DNA from: Bugula neritina
Taxonomy: Eukaryota; Bryozoa; Gymnolaemata; Cheilostomatida; Bugulidae
DNA length: 64,000 nt
Reading direction: 5' to 3'
NCBI GenBank assembly: GCA_964035545.1
Contig: OZ037765.1
Span: forward strand, 620,001-684,000
Part shown: positions 49,800 to 62,851 of the stretch, piece by piece
Numbering within the stretch: the first letter of the stretch is position 1
Layout of the letters: each line of letters starts with the position of its first letter
The notes under the pieces: generated by a model
Databases searched by the model: none
What the model saw: only the letters and a program-made list of their open reading frames with translations
What the model was told of the DNA's origin: nothing
Program-made: the position numbers and the translations under genes

Positions 49800-51760
49800 T
49801 TGGAGCTGCAGGCATAGATAAAATTATTATTGATACAATTGCAGCTTATATATACTGATAAAACGCAGCTTTTAGCTTAACCTAGCTGTAAGTTTCTAAA
49901 AAAGACATTGCAGAAAAATACAGCAATAATAAATATGTAAGGGTAAGGAATGAGCTGTATAAGGGATATAGGAATTACAATTATACTTTGTTCATATAGA
50001 ATGGAAACTCACATTCAGCTATTTCAATTTGATACAAAACTAATTGGCTAACTACGTGAAAGTTCAAATTTAAATTCAAAATTGGCAAAAACCAGTTTTC
50101 TCTTTAAATACTCTTATAATAGAAGCTATTTCATGATTTAAATTATACAAACATAAAATTCAAAGTTTAAACATAAAACTTTCTAAAATTATAATCTCTA
50201 AACATTTAGTTTTTTTTATTGAAATATTTCAATATTTTAATAAATGCCTTCATTTCTTCTCATTATAATATTTCCATACCTAATAATATATTGAATACAA
50301 ACTTAGTTTTTTAAATGAATTGTAGTGTCAGCATTATAGCTACACGCAATAGAATCAATTATATATACATATATATATTTATATAAAGTAGTTTTGACCA
50401 CAAAATTCATAAATTTAAAAATCTTTCACTTTCTAGCATTTTTATGCTACTGGAAATGTTTAAATATCGTTCAAAGAGGAAAAATGTTGCATCATTATCT
50501 GAGGTCAAACGTATTGAACATTTTTGATGTGAACACATTATAGAAAGTTAACTGGTTAAATTAATGTCAAGTTTTTTAATAACATGTGAGATGACAGTTC
50601 AGACTTTAGCAGTACACGAACTTTTATTGCTGTTGCACGTTGTACAATTTCTGCGTCATTCATTATATCACAGCTATCTAATTCTATAGCATTATATCTA
50701 GTTACAGCTTAATGCAATCAGCATTTGATAATTCAATTAAACAAGTTGCTTAACCAGTCTTTTCATTGTTTGCTGTTCAAGCTCTAATTGGCTGATTACT
50801 TCTATTTGTTGCATTGCTAATAGCTAGAATAACTTTTGTTCATGGGCTGTATTAAATCTGCAGGCTAAAGTACCTTAATGGTTGTGGCTATAAATCATGT
50901 TTGTAAATCCATCTAAATGATGCAAATTATTCTTTTGTTGGTAAAGGTAAGTTGTTTAACTTACATAGTAGATTCCGCTTAATTATAATGCTAGTAAATC
51001 TATAGTTAAATTATTCTAGTAAATCTGAACCAATAATGAGACTCTTTACCAGCTGCTGATAAGGAGATAACTCCACAGTGAAGGGGTAAAATAATTCCCA
51101 CCATTATATATTATATCTAATAAATATCAGTCTAATCTTTTCTCAAACAAATGAAACTCTTATGATTAAAAGGTATGAATAAACAGCTGCAAATTATAAT
51201 TACACATTGTTTATTCTACTGATCTGTAACTTTTGGGTCAACTTGTTATTAGTCATAAGGCCTATAAATAGCTTCGCTGAAATTTATAGTTTACCATGCA
51301 TTTATATATAATGCCTAAAATAGTATTCGGCAAGAATTACTGCAGGTTAAACAATACACGTATATAGTATACTCAGCAACACATGTTTGTTTCAATGATT
51401 ATTATTTTTATTTTGTAGCTGAAATGTCTCTATACATTCATGGAAATACAGATCTCACGTATTTAAAACTTAAGTTTTCAATAAGTCGGATTCAAAATTA
51501 GCTCAATGAATTAGTCTAAATATACAAAGTTTAGGCTCTTGTTGATGAAAAAATGAACTGATGTGCAGCAATTTCAAAACATACTTTAGACAGTGTCTAA
51601 ATCCTCTTAATTTTTTCCATTTTATATTATTTCACAGCCACCTCTAATTATTATAAAAATTCATTTGAAAGTGTTCTTACAGTTTTTTAAAAATTGATAC
51701 TGTCAAGTTTTAGAAACTATAGCAGGAATTTCCTTTCTTTTATAACTTATTGATTGAGTG
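49800..51760 (+). repeat. Duplicated noncoding block (copy 2 of 2)
   Basis: Direct-orientation homolog of 40440-42830. Compared with copy 1 it carries an extra stretch of about 55 bases near 51345-51400 (ACGTATATAGTATACTCAGC). No gene seen. Confidence 0.8.
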
Positions 51761-52735
51761 ATATGATTAAACTATGTAACATTGTATGACTGTTCTCTAT
51801 GTGTATTCTTTAGCAATTGTTGATAACTTTACTCGTGTAGAATTATAAATATAAAATAAAGATTTGCTTTAAACACTACCTTACTTTGGTTTCTCTCACA
51901 AACTTTGTATAGTAGGTTATGAACTAGTAATCCATATGTACAATAATATCCCAGTATATTACCTACTTAATTTATGTACAAAATAATTAATAAATGTTTT
52001 ACAATCTGTCGATAGAAAATAAATTTTGCTTTAAAAATTTTGTGCATGCAATCCAGCTTGCATTCAAATACAGACAAATGTTTATTTATGGTTTGGCTAG
52101 GCAATATTCTTTATGTATAAACAATATGTGTGGTTCTAATTGTATTGTTCAATGGTAGCACTCAGGTTATAAATTTCGTGAGACAAATTTAGGACCTGCC
52201 TCTCCGGAAATGAATGAAACTATGAATTCTGTATACGTTTAAAATATCTATTTGGTAATACTATAAAATAAATAATTATTATAAGGGCAATAAAACATTA
52301 TAATAACCAAACCCATGCAAAAGAAATAAAATAAACAAACCCTAGCGGCTCTTTGAAATCTTGCTGTATATAATATACTGGCAACAAAATCGATAAGTCT
52401 TTCAAACATAAATTTGCGTAGCTTCAAAAATCAAACAATTTCAAGATAGTTTCCTTAAACTCAGCTTGTGCAACTCAAAATAAATTACCCAACTTCAACA
52501 ATATATCCCTTCAAGTATGATTTGTGTGACTTTAAAATAAATTTCATAATTGAGCAATAGCTTTTACAAGTATACTTTATACAACAACAAAATAATTAAG
52601 AAAAGATTAATACATTACTTCTAACATGCAGAAACAAAATGGATCAAGTTAAACACTGTAAAGTACCTCAGCCCAAAATACAACGCTTTAATTTAACTAA
52701 CATAAGTTAATTGAGTCACACTATGATTTTTCCAA
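51761..52735. other. Intergenic, no gene seen
   Basis: AT-rich sequence without exon-like stretches or clear repeats. Confidence 0.5.
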
Positions 52736-52757
52736 TTGTTGACCAATCGCTGGCTAA

Positions 52758-52815
52758 CTGCTGTTGCTGCCTCTGTGCTGCCTCTGTGCTGCCTCTGTGC
52801 TGCCTCTGTGCTGCC
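52758..52815 (+). repeat. 11-bp minisatellite
   Basis: Five copies of GCTGCCTCTGT in a short GC-richer patch. Confidence 0.9.
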
Positions 52816-52849
52816 TTGTATAGTCAATCTTCTTGGAGAAGTTTTGGGT

Positions 52850-53090
52850 TCTCAGGGTATTGGCAATAAATTTAATTTGATTGATCAACAAAGTAAGTTG
52901 CTGGTTGACCCCAGCTTTCAGTTATGACAAAAGTACAGGAGTTGTTGACATGTACTTGTCGGCTTTGATCAACTAAGCATGCAAGTTGCTGGTTGGCCCG
53001 CAGCTTCAGATTAAACAATGCACTAGAAAATGAGTTGTTGATGAGAATCTTTTGGCTTTAATCATATAAAGGTCTTTAAGTTTCATTAGT
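52850..53090 (-). repeat. Dispersed ~95-bp repeat units (copy 2, inverted)
   Basis: The reverse complement matches 39405-39680 (CAACAACTCATTTTCTAGTG, CATTGTTTAATCTGAAGC, GGGCCAACCAGCAACTTGC). It has about two and a half units. Confidence 0.75.
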
Positions 53091-53491
53091 TATACCAGTA
53101 CTAATTGTATCATGACTCATACTCTAAAATATATGTTTTATAAAAACAATCATATAATATGTAATAATATGTATACTAGTTGTTGTTCACTTGTTGACCT
53201 TGTATGAGGTTTTATAAATTAACTATACACCAGATTATATCAAATATGTATGTAGTTCATCAAGCATAATATATAAATATTAAATATCATCCATATGTTA
53301 TAGTAACACCGAAATAACTATATACATCCCAGTTTTATTCACGTTTGTTTACCAAAATATGTTCATGTAAGAAGAGGTTAAAATTACAAATCCCAACACG
53401 TGAACAAAACATGTACATATTATAATTATCTCTATACTAGAATTACATTATATAAGAACATATTATTAAGCATATTATATTTGCATTCTTC

Positions 53492-53795
53492 ACCCCTCAT
53501 TCACACTTACTCGTAGGCGTACCCGTAGGCCGTAATGTAAAGTATCAGCCATTTTTAATGGGTCTGGGACGAAGTTTTCAAAGTCAGCTATTATGTACGA
53601 TCTATTGGACAATTATATTCAATGAGTTAATTATTGCAAAAGTTTTATGTCTTTATAGAAGTCCGCCGCAGCATTTTGACTTAAGCAGTGCTTGATCCTA
53701 ACGTACCGCAACGCCGTACAAGAAGCTAAGACAGTTGTAAAACTAGCTGATATTTGCTGTTACGGCAGATGTTACAGTAAGTGTGAGTAAGGGGT
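53492..53795. mobile_element. Short MITE with imperfect terminal inverted repeats
   Basis: Ends ACCCCTCATTCACACTTACT and AGTAAGTGTGAGTAAGGGGT are inverted copies with few mismatches. The roughly 300-bp body is noncoding, with further inner inverted words (CGTACCCGTAGG...; CGTACCGCAACG). No target duplication identified. Confidence 0.7.
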
Positions 53796-54448
53796 CAAAG
53801 AGCTAGGAATCATGCGTTTGGTATTTCCATGTAGCATCGTGACGGCTAGCTCATTTAAATTTGTATATTTCGATTTCAGCTGTACTCAAGTAACAAGTCC
53901 ATTGCTTTTAAAATATGTATTCTATATGCTTTCTTGAATTTTGCAGATACAGCTTATAGCCTTATACATACCGTGACAGAGCAGATCTAGAACAATTTAT
54001 AGTTACGTCAACCTGCCACAGCAGTCATCTCACTGAAAGTCTCAATGAGACTGGCCAACCTCAGCACCAACGGAGCCACCTTTCAGCTAGCTGGTGAAAT
54101 ATCCTTAAGGTATAACTTGCAAAATACAAAAGTAAGAAAAAAATATAAAAAGGAGAGAAGACCTCATTATACATCTATAACTATTTACTGTCTCAAAACA
54201 GCTCACATTTTCCTAGAACTTTGACTTTCTGAGAGTTATATTATAATTTACTACCACTATATCAGATTACATTTACTCGGTAAATTATTTACCACGCCTA
54301 GTCTACTCAAATTCTTAACTCTACAATAATCATTACCAGCATATTATTCTCTGTAAATATATTACGTCATTGTACAGTATCTACTCTGCAAAAACACAAA
54401 ACACTACGTATTCTCTGAGCTGACAAATCCCACTATATATATAGGCTA

Positions 54449-54484
54449 GTCACACACACACACACGCACACGCACACGCACACG

Positions 54485-54517
<33 letters not shown>

Positions 54518-54592
54518 ACACGCACACGCACACGCACACGCACACGCACACACGCACACGCACATGCACACGCACACACACACACACACACA
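54449..54592. repeat. CA/CACACG microsatellite
   Basis: About 140 bases of (CA)n with regular CG interruptions (CACACG), ending in CACACA and a short TA run. Confidence 0.95.
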
Positions 54593-54898
54593 CATATATA
54601 TAGCAGGTTTGTTTAAAGTTCTATAATAAGTTAAAGCACGAAGATTTTAATTTGAATTATTATAGAACAAAGCATCATTTCTTAAAATAGTCAGCCATAA
54701 GTATTGTTTTTGACATAATTGATATGATGAGTTGAAGTATAAATATAACAAAGACCCTGTTATAATGTATTTGTTGTTATACATCAGTGTTTTAAGTACA
54801 GAAATGTCTATATATTGGAGTAATTTCTCAAAAATAAATCATTAAACTTAATTTCCATTGCTTTTTTATAACATTATAAGGAGGAAAAATTAAATATA

Positions 54899-55091
<193 letters not shown>

Positions 55092-55311
55092 TATATTATC
55101 AGATTTAAAACAACATCCTTTCTGCAATACATAAGGTAACGATATATAACACCGGCTATCTCATTCCTACTTCTAGATACAAACTATATAAAACACTGTT
55201 TTTTGCTATAGGTTTCAGCTTTTTTCATGAAACAAAACAATTAATAAACAACTGCGTAATAGTGCAATCATGCACGTAGGCAATATGTCAAATAACAAAG
55301 TCAGTTGTGTC

Positions 55312-55350
55312 TCCTGATTGGTTGTTCTACAATATAAAAAGAGCTGCACA
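55312..55350 (+). promoter_or_regulatory. Core promoter of lysozyme gene G
   Basis: TCCTGATTGGTTGTTCTACA followed by ATATAAAAAG, then the conserved leader AGCTGCACAAACTGAACTTG. The ATG is about 105 bases downstream. Confidence 0.85.
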
Positions 55351-55441
55351 AACTGAACTTGCCATCAGTTTAGATACCTTCAACCACCTGCTAGCACTAA
55401 CTGAGCCTGTCACTTTCAACTACCTGTCTCTGCCTGTCAAC

Positions 55442-57975
55442 ATGCGTCTGTCTGTAGCTGTGTTAGTTTGTCTTTCTCTTGCTTTTGTCACCCAGACTCA
55501 AGGAATCGGTAAGTAACACTTATTCTTTATGAGGAGAAAATTATTTATGTTCTTTTTTATAGCAATAATTATAATAACTTTTTATAATTTTACTGTCTTT
55601 GTTACAATGCCAATATAATTTCTTATACTTTTGCATTAATATCATATACCTAGCTCTATTATAATAATAAATTTATTAAACCCTAAATATTTTTGCCATT
55701 TATTTACCTCAGAATCATTTCCAACACGCAACCTTTTTCTTTCTCCAAATATTGTCATGTTTCTAACTCAACTGCTTCCGAACCCGCCTGCATTTACACT
55801 TCCTGTAACTGATACATGCATGTGCAAATTAAGCATAAAAATGCAATAAAATATATTTGACTCACCTTCAGCATTTACTTATAAGCAATACATACATGTA
55901 GATATATCAGTTAGAACTTCTTTTTCAACTATAGATATATATAATGTATATAAAATGATCTCAGAGTCATTCTCTCGTTTAATTTCTTTCAATGATTTTT
56001 CAATCTCCAGTCTTTTGTTTTTCAAATAGCAACATAGACATAACTTTGGAGTTATTAAAGTTTATATGGATGTTCTATAATCTGTTTCAGTTCTATAAGT
56101 GCCTCAATCCCCTTTTTTCTATTTTTTGGAACATAAGCACTTGTTTTGTAATTTCCAAACAAAATTGAAATTTTATTTTTAAAATATTAAACTCTTAATA
56201 TACTTTTATTAATTTTTGTTTTAGTAAGCGATGCTTGTCTGGATTGTATTATTAAGGTAAGTTACTGCATATAGTAGGCCTACGTTATACTTACTAATTA
56301 CTTACTAACATGAACTAATTTTTATTCCCTGCTATTACCTCTGATTACCTCTGATAAGGTAGAACGCTCTTGACCATCATATGACGTTAGTAGAGCGCCT
56401 CATGTGTGTGACAGTGAGTGCTCCGTTTTTTTTAGTGCTTCCGCATTACCGCTGATATTATTCAATTTAGATAGTGATATTTAAAAGGAAAATTGATAGG
56501 TAAGCTAGGTAAATCCTCTCATGTCGCGTATCGTTCTTGGTAAGAAACTTTGGTGGTAACAGCTAGAGCGAGAAGAAATGGAGTTGGGTAAACCTTGGGT
56601 TGCTGATCTCGTAGTTACGGACATGAGAGAGCGATTTTCCACAACCTCATCATAGTCTGATGCAAGTGTACTGTGTGTGGCTTCAGACTGTAGAATACGT
56701 GTCAATAGTGTGAGTCTATGATTTTTACGCCTCGTTTGTAATGGTAGTAGACCCAGTTCGCATCGAGCGTCACTAACACTCTCTCGCCCCTTGAGACCTG
56801 ATATGAACCTCACAGCACGATTCTGAACCATTTCTATATCATGTATGGTGGAAAAAAAAAAATATAATACTGTTAGTAAAGATATAAGATGGAGAAAACT
56901 ATTATAACCAAATACATAAACTCCAATAAACTAAAGTGTTTGTGTTTTCAGGTAGAGAGTTTTTGGGATGGTTATTGTCAATCGGTCAATTGGTCAATTG
57001 ATTCTAACTTGTGTAATAAATATGCTAAGATCACAGAGCAATTCTACATTGAATGTGGTAAACCTGGAACTGGTGAGATACATATTTCATATACTAGCTG
57101 CCAACCCATGCAGTTATATAGCTAAAGTTTGCTGGACTATAAGATATTCTTTTAAAGTTCTAATTAAAGTAGCAAGGTTCTAATTTGATTAACACAGAAT
57201 ATCATCTCTTAGAACATTCAGCCATATAACTTATGTTTTTGACATATTATAGTTGCCATGGTGAGTAGAAAAATAAATAAGCAACAACAAAATTTTGGAT
57301 TTTCTGCTTTACTATAAAATATGCAAAAGTATTATAATAGTTAATAGGATCTTAAATATAAAGTATTTCAATAACATCATTCATTATCTTTCTTGCCTGT
57401 AGTATTTCATATATAACGAGTACATGTCACATGGGAACCTGATTTGTGATTTACAAAAATGAACGCACTCAAAACTCTAGATCCTTTATATACATATTAT
57501 TATGTAACATTAAATGATAAATTTTAAAGACATTTTTTCCAATTTCACTCTAATGTTAAGGTGATTAGCACTAGTGACTGTAATGTGTAATAAAAGAGAA
57601 AGATTAAATACAATATCATATAGCATATAAAAAGCTTTTAATAATCTAATAACTTATACCCCATGGAAGAGAGTGTTTTCATTTCTGTCTATACATTAAT
57701 GTTTTCTTTGCTTGGCAGATTATAAGAGTTGCCTTGCCGATGACTCATGCGCCAGAGAATGTATTCGGAAGTACGTGACTAAATATGAAGACAGATGTTT
57801 GTCTCATCTCGTTAGAAGGACTGAGGACCTGGACTGTCAAGCCTATGGCAGAATTTACGCTGGAGGACCTAATGGCTGCACAATATCTTCTACTGACTAT
57901 TATGGCAGATTTATATATGGTATATGTGGGCTAGGTCCTGCTCATAACGACGCAACAGCAGGCCCAGTACTTTAA
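55442..57975 (+). CDS. Divergent i-type lysozyme-like, gene G (Asp position Ser, extended tail)
   Basis: Exons 55442-55508 (67), 56225-56256 (32), 56952-57072 (121) and 57719-57975 (257) keep family phases and encode 158 residues. The signal peptide is MRLSVAVLVCLSLAFVTQTQ. Mature: DACLDCIIKVESFWDGYC then VNWSIDSNLCNKYAKITEQF. The Glu (VES) is kept. At the Asp position the residue is Ser (W-S-I-D-S), with an Asp two places later that might or might not substitute. Twelve cysteines remain. Exon 4 has DDSCARECIRKYVTKYED and AGGPNGC, and runs past the usual end (ICGL) with a 15-residue hydrophilic/Ala-rich tail not seen in the other copies. Intron 2 contains a non-LTR retrotransposon tail that is absent from gene E, its closest paralogue. 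Confidence 0.88.
56334..56860 (-). mobile_element. 5'-truncated non-LTR retrotransposon (CR1/L2-like 3' end) in gene G intron 2
   Basis: The minus frame 56831-56505 reads VQNRAVRFISGLKGRESVSD, then LGLLPLQTRRKNHRLTLL, ending with SFLPRTIRDMRGF and a stop. This is the usual C-terminal region of non-LTR reverse-transcriptase ORFs (RAxRF, LxxRRxxxRLxLL, FxPRTIRD). About 170 bases of 3' UTR follow and end in two copies of a 10-base unit (ATTACCTCTG on plus) rather than poly(A), as known for CR1/L2-type elements. Intron 2 of gene E is continuous across this point (CCCTGCTAT|ATAATACTG), so both edges are mapped. No clear target duplication. Confidence 0.82.
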
Positions 57976-58384
57976 ACTAGGATTGTTTGATTATGTAATA
58001 ACAGCTAATTATACACAATATTTAATTTAAATGCTTTCTGATTAAACAATAACTTATAAACAACAATTCCTAAGTTTAAGTATGTTTTGAATTTACTAAA
58101 TAAATACTAAAGCAGTTTTACTTTCTGAATTAAAATAAAAGATAGCAAATGTATTACCTAAATTTGTTATGCTCTTTTCAATAACCCTCTAAATAATGGA
58201 GAAATTCTTCTTTAAAAACATAAAACATTTAAAACATGACATCAATGACATCTGGCATATTGATATAAGCACATGTCACAGTGATATTATATCTACGACC
58301 TAATTTTAGAGCATGAAAGATTAGCTAATTATTAACTTATATAATAGTTCCACTATATATAAGTAGTTGTTGATCAGAAATAAG
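57976..58384. other. 3' flank of gene G, homologous to the E flank
   Basis: No gene. Words such as GAGAAATTCTTCTTTAAAAA, ATGCTCTTTTCAAT and TTTTGAATTTACTAAAT match the inverse of 35330-35480 downstream of gene E. This supports E and G as an inverted duplicated block. Confidence 0.7.
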
Positions 58385-58385
58385 C

Positions 58386-58626
<241 letters not shown>

Positions 58627-58686
58627 AAATGAGTGTTTATAAAACGTTACTAGAGTGCTCTATAGAAATAAATCTAGAGCGTAAAC

Positions 58687-59051
<365 letters not shown>

Positions 59052-59301
59052 TCATGCAGTCCTATAGACATAGCAGTAGCAAATCCAACATTGTTATGGT
59101 ATTTGTTTATTACAACATTTAAATTTGTATGGAAATAATGTTTTTATTTATAGTATACTTCTATTTATAGATTCATGAAACTTGTTTTAAAAAGAACGCA
59201 TCATTTTTTATAAAAATATCACAGAATAGTTTAATAGCAGGCTATGAGCTTGCTAATATATATAATATGTTTACTTACTACATAATTATATGTTTACTTA
59301 C

Positions 59302-59964
59302 TGGTAATCCCCACATCCAACCTCAGCCTTTCCATTTCTCTCACAGCTAGCTGGTGGTCCTTCTTTTCTCTACAACATCCAGGATGATGCAATGCTCATA
59401 TAATATTCCATTGTAATTGTCTAGAATATCAGCAGTTCTTAAACTATATCTGCAGTAAAAATGCTTTGCGATGTTCAGCTTATTATTTAATTTTTTAACT
59501 GGTGTATTTCCTATGCATACTGATAATTGAATTCAGGCTCTCCATTGGTTTCATTCACATTACAGCCTATCTGTAAGTGTGGTAACTGTGAACACATGCA
59601 GCAACAATTCTTAAATAGATATTTCATTTTTCTTTGCTAAGGAAAAAATATAATAAAGGATTTAATCAGAATTTTTATTAGCAGTAGCTAATTATCACCG
59701 TGGCAACATCATCACACAACTTAACATTAACTTGTTTATGGAAATATATAACGAGATACCATTACTCATTGATATGCTCCCATTGTTTTTTGTTGCAAAT
59801 AAGAGAAGTTTTAACAAACAATCATTAAATTCCTGTCTATTTTTATAGTCTTTTATGATTTTAATTCTATTTAAATTGTTATTTTAAAGACAGACTTTTA
59901 GTCTGTTTCAGTGAACACTTACCCTGCCAATACACCTGATATACATTCCCTACTGACCACACTG
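59302..59964 (-). pseudogene. Inverted decayed copy of lysozyme gene C (exon 2, intron 2, part of exon 3)
   Basis: On the minus strand, GTGTGGTCAGTAGGGAATGT matches exon 2 of gene C but carries a 2-base insertion (TGTATATCAGG versus TGTATCAG) that shifts the frame. The intron follows in order (TAAAAATAGACAGGAATTTA, AACAATGGGAGCATATCAAT, GTGATAATTAGCTACTGC). Then comes exon 3 (GACCACCAGCTAGCTGTGAG, GGTTGGATGTGGGGATTACC), which stops after GATTACC. Corresponding source: about 31914-32567. Clearly non-functional. Confidence 0.88.
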
Positions 59965-60320
59965 CTAGAATATCATCTCAGTGTGGACTGAACTAATGTA
60001 TTGAATTGGTTACAATATGCTTCAGTCTGCTTTTAATTAGTCCAGTGTAATAGAAGTCTTATATTTGCACTATAGTATTTTATTATTATAATTTTTTTTA
60101 CTAAAAAAATATTAAATTTTGCTTTAGTCTATGAAGAATATTTCAAATACATTTTACCTTCACTATATTAACGAAGTAGTTGTATAACACCTATTATGCC
60201 TGCTTTAACATGAAGCAAAAATAAAATGATTGCGAAATCGTCACCTTTTTTCAATATAATTTCCAATGAACTCTAGAACAATGAAAAAATCTTTTCCATT
60301 AAAATATTGCTTTGGCAATC
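59961..60320 (+). pseudogene. 3' relic of a gene F-like lysozyme (exon 4 end plus 3' flank)
   Basis: CTGCTAGAATATCATCTCAG then TGTGGACTGAACTAA corresponds to the last codons of gene F (AAKIASQCGLS-stop). The 3' flank also matches gene F's flank (AAAATAAAATGATTGCGAAA; CTCTAGAACAATG). It abuts the inverted gene C relic, so the two are fused head to tail at about 59962. Confidence 0.75.
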
Positions 60321-61972
60321 GGCTACTATGTTAAAACGTGGATGAATTATCACCTTTTCTGTCGTTACTGCAGTAACAATAAAGAAGGTGATAAAAAAAT
60401 ATTACATAAAAAATAATATATGTTTATGTTATAATTCTTTTTTATAAAAATAACACTAACTAGTGGTGGTTAGAAGGGGGAAATAATTCCTAAACAAAAG
60501 TTATAAAGTACATGCTTCCAAATTTCACTATTAAATGTATTGCTCTAAATTCATTTTATTCAAAACATAAGTTTAAAGAGTTATCTTTCCTACTTAGCAT
60601 ATCAGAATAAAATAGACAACTCTTAAGTGATTTTTCAAAAACTTTTCATAAATTGAATAATTGCTAGACATACTTTAGAGAGAGAACATTTAATAAACTC
60701 TACAATACTGTTTACTTATAGATGCAGAATATTTATAAGCAGGTAAACTTTATAAATATTTATGAATTTTATAAAGTTTAGCTTTGATCATAAAATAATT
60801 ATGCTTAGCTTCGAGTCCTAACTTTAGATTTGTAATTGAACATGATAATCGTTTAGCATTACAAATAGCAAATTTTTGGAAAGTAGCTTTATAAAACAGA
60901 TATTTCTTTGTGCACAAGTTGAAAAATTTGATGTAAATGCCGTGCTTGTAATTAAAATGTGTTATACTCTTATACTCAGAGTACATGTTTGCATATTATA
61001 ACCATAGAGTTAACTGTAAAGACCTAAAGCTAAAACAAAGGAGGTGGGTGACCTAGGCTACCCCTCACTAACAAAGTTTGTTGTCCTCAAACACCCACTC
61101 TTTAGATCAAAGGGCTCGTGCTAGAAAGAAAGCTGAGCAGTATTATGTAACCAGACTATCCAGTTCATTGAATTCCTAGTCTGCTTGTTCCTACGTGATT
61201 ATTTCGGTAAATTGACTTTCCTTTGTACTAGATCGTGACAAAAGGTTAATGCAGTGCAATAATAGCCTGCAAACCTACCCAACTAAGTCTAATAACTAGG
61301 GTAGTACAGAACCTGCACCCTTCCCTTAATGATCAGTATGGTGGGCTATTGAAGTGGCAGTAAGTAGTTGACAATCAAATTGTTTACCTTTGAGTTAGTG
61401 TGATTAGATAATCTAATTAAAGTAAACAACCAGCTATTGTGAGCTCAACATGAATACAAAATAGCCTTGCTTCTGCTAGACAAAGGGGCTTTTTGCATCC
61501 AGCCCCAAAATTTATCTGTCAGAATTCAGTATCTCAGACTAAGTTGACATTTAGCAGCACAGCAAGAAGGCTTGCTGACTTCTCAGGAAGCTTAACATCA
61601 CGCTGCCATCAAAGGTTCACCTCGCAGTCAGCACCCACAGGTGATGCAGTAGTTATATTATTATATAATAATGTTCTTATATACAATAGAATAATATAAC
61701 AGCTTATGTTTTATAGTGTATTACATGCATGTTTGTTTTGTACATATATGTAATACTGTACTTATAATTAACTTCCAGCATATGTATGGCATAATATAAA
61801 TACATATGTTATACTGACTTTATACTACGTGTGGTTATATTCACATATATGCTTTGTAATTTGCAACAACTTATATTATCATTTCTCTTTTTTTGGAAGT
61901 TTTTCTCCGCTATAGGACGAAAAGTTAGCTATTCGTTGGCTTTTAAACTATAAGCCTGTTCACAAACTCTAC
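60321..61972. other. No gene recognised; a GC-richer patch at about 61010-61660
   Basis: The first part is AT-rich. The patch at about 61030-61650 (AGGAGGTGGGTGACCTAGGC..., CACGCTGCCATCAAAGGTTC) is more GC-rich and has no clear frame, splice sites or repeat ends. Its origin is unknown. Confidence 0.4.
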
Positions 61973-62085
61973 CTTCTAGTGTCACGATATAACACAGAGT
62001 GTATAGCAACTGTCAAACTTTCCTTCCCTAGGCTTTTATGTCGCAACTGATCCCTGGTGTGTTCCAGCAATTTAATATCTCTAGC
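61973..62085 (-). CDS. Candidate internal exon (unknown protein)
   Basis: The minus-strand stretch reads ARDIKLLEHTRDQLRHKSLG then KESLTVAIHSVLYRDTRR. It is bounded by an acceptor-like TTTCAAAG and a donor GAAG|GTAGAG. The upstream part of the same frame is AT-rich and unlike protein, so only this portion looks coding. No partner exons and no family recognised. It could be a chance frame. Confidence 0.25.
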
Positions 62086-62736
62086 CTTTGAAAACTGGAC
62101 ATAATATACCAAAGGATTTGTGAAATAGAAAATATTATCTATATTATAGGTAAAAAAATGTATAATGAAATATTGATTGTATACTATTGAGGATTTAATA
62201 TCAAATGTGTGAGATTTTAGCAGTTTTGTAAAACCTCCTATTCTAAGTGAAATGTTAGCATAATTTGCTAAATGTACTGCTAATTGATAAATTCCCCAAT
62301 TCTCATTTATAGCGCTGTATTGTATGTTCAGTATGCTCAATATCCAGAATTACAGCTGCTGCCATTGTGCCATTGTGCCATTGCTGCTTAAGATAGATTC
62401 TATACATAGAACGAATAAAACAATGGAATCTGTAAAAATCTTGGATTTTGGGAGCATAACTCTAAGACAATAATATAATAGGCCTAGTATATTAGTTCTT
62501 AATTTAAACAATAAACAGCAAAAAGCTGTCTACAATATGTATGACATTATGCAATATGGGAAGAAAACAAATTAGAAATTATAAAAAATGTCATATATAT
62601 TTTTTAAAGTTGAAATATAATAATATACTATAATATAATAAACAATTGTATATAATAAAGAAAAGTGTTAGAGTTGTATTACATCACACACTGTAATATA
62701 ACTGTATGAATACTTCTTGTAGTTCAGAAGAGAATA

Positions 62737-62851
62737 ATGCCAGGGTCTGCTAAAGATAACAGCAGTGTCACCAGTTCTACTCCATCCAATCTGGTTGTGA
62801 GGTTAGCACCGTTGCCACGACGACCACCACTTCCTGCCAACATCTGGTCAG
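62737..62851 (+). CDS. Candidate first coding exon, gene continues beyond the window
   Basis: ATG at 62737 opens a 38-codon frame (MPGSAKDNSSVTSSTPSNLV ... LPRRPPLPANIWS) ending at a strong donor (TCAG|GTGAGT, phase 1). Local base composition is GC-richer than the flanks, as in the other real exons here. A Ser/Thr-rich then Pro/Arg-rich N-terminus gives no family. No second exon is seen before 64000. Confidence 0.4.

Noticed and set aside
61010-61660. Mitochondrial or ribosomal RNA insertion in the GC-richer patch
   Set aside because: No rRNA or mitochondrial gene motif could be recognised; composition alone is not enough.
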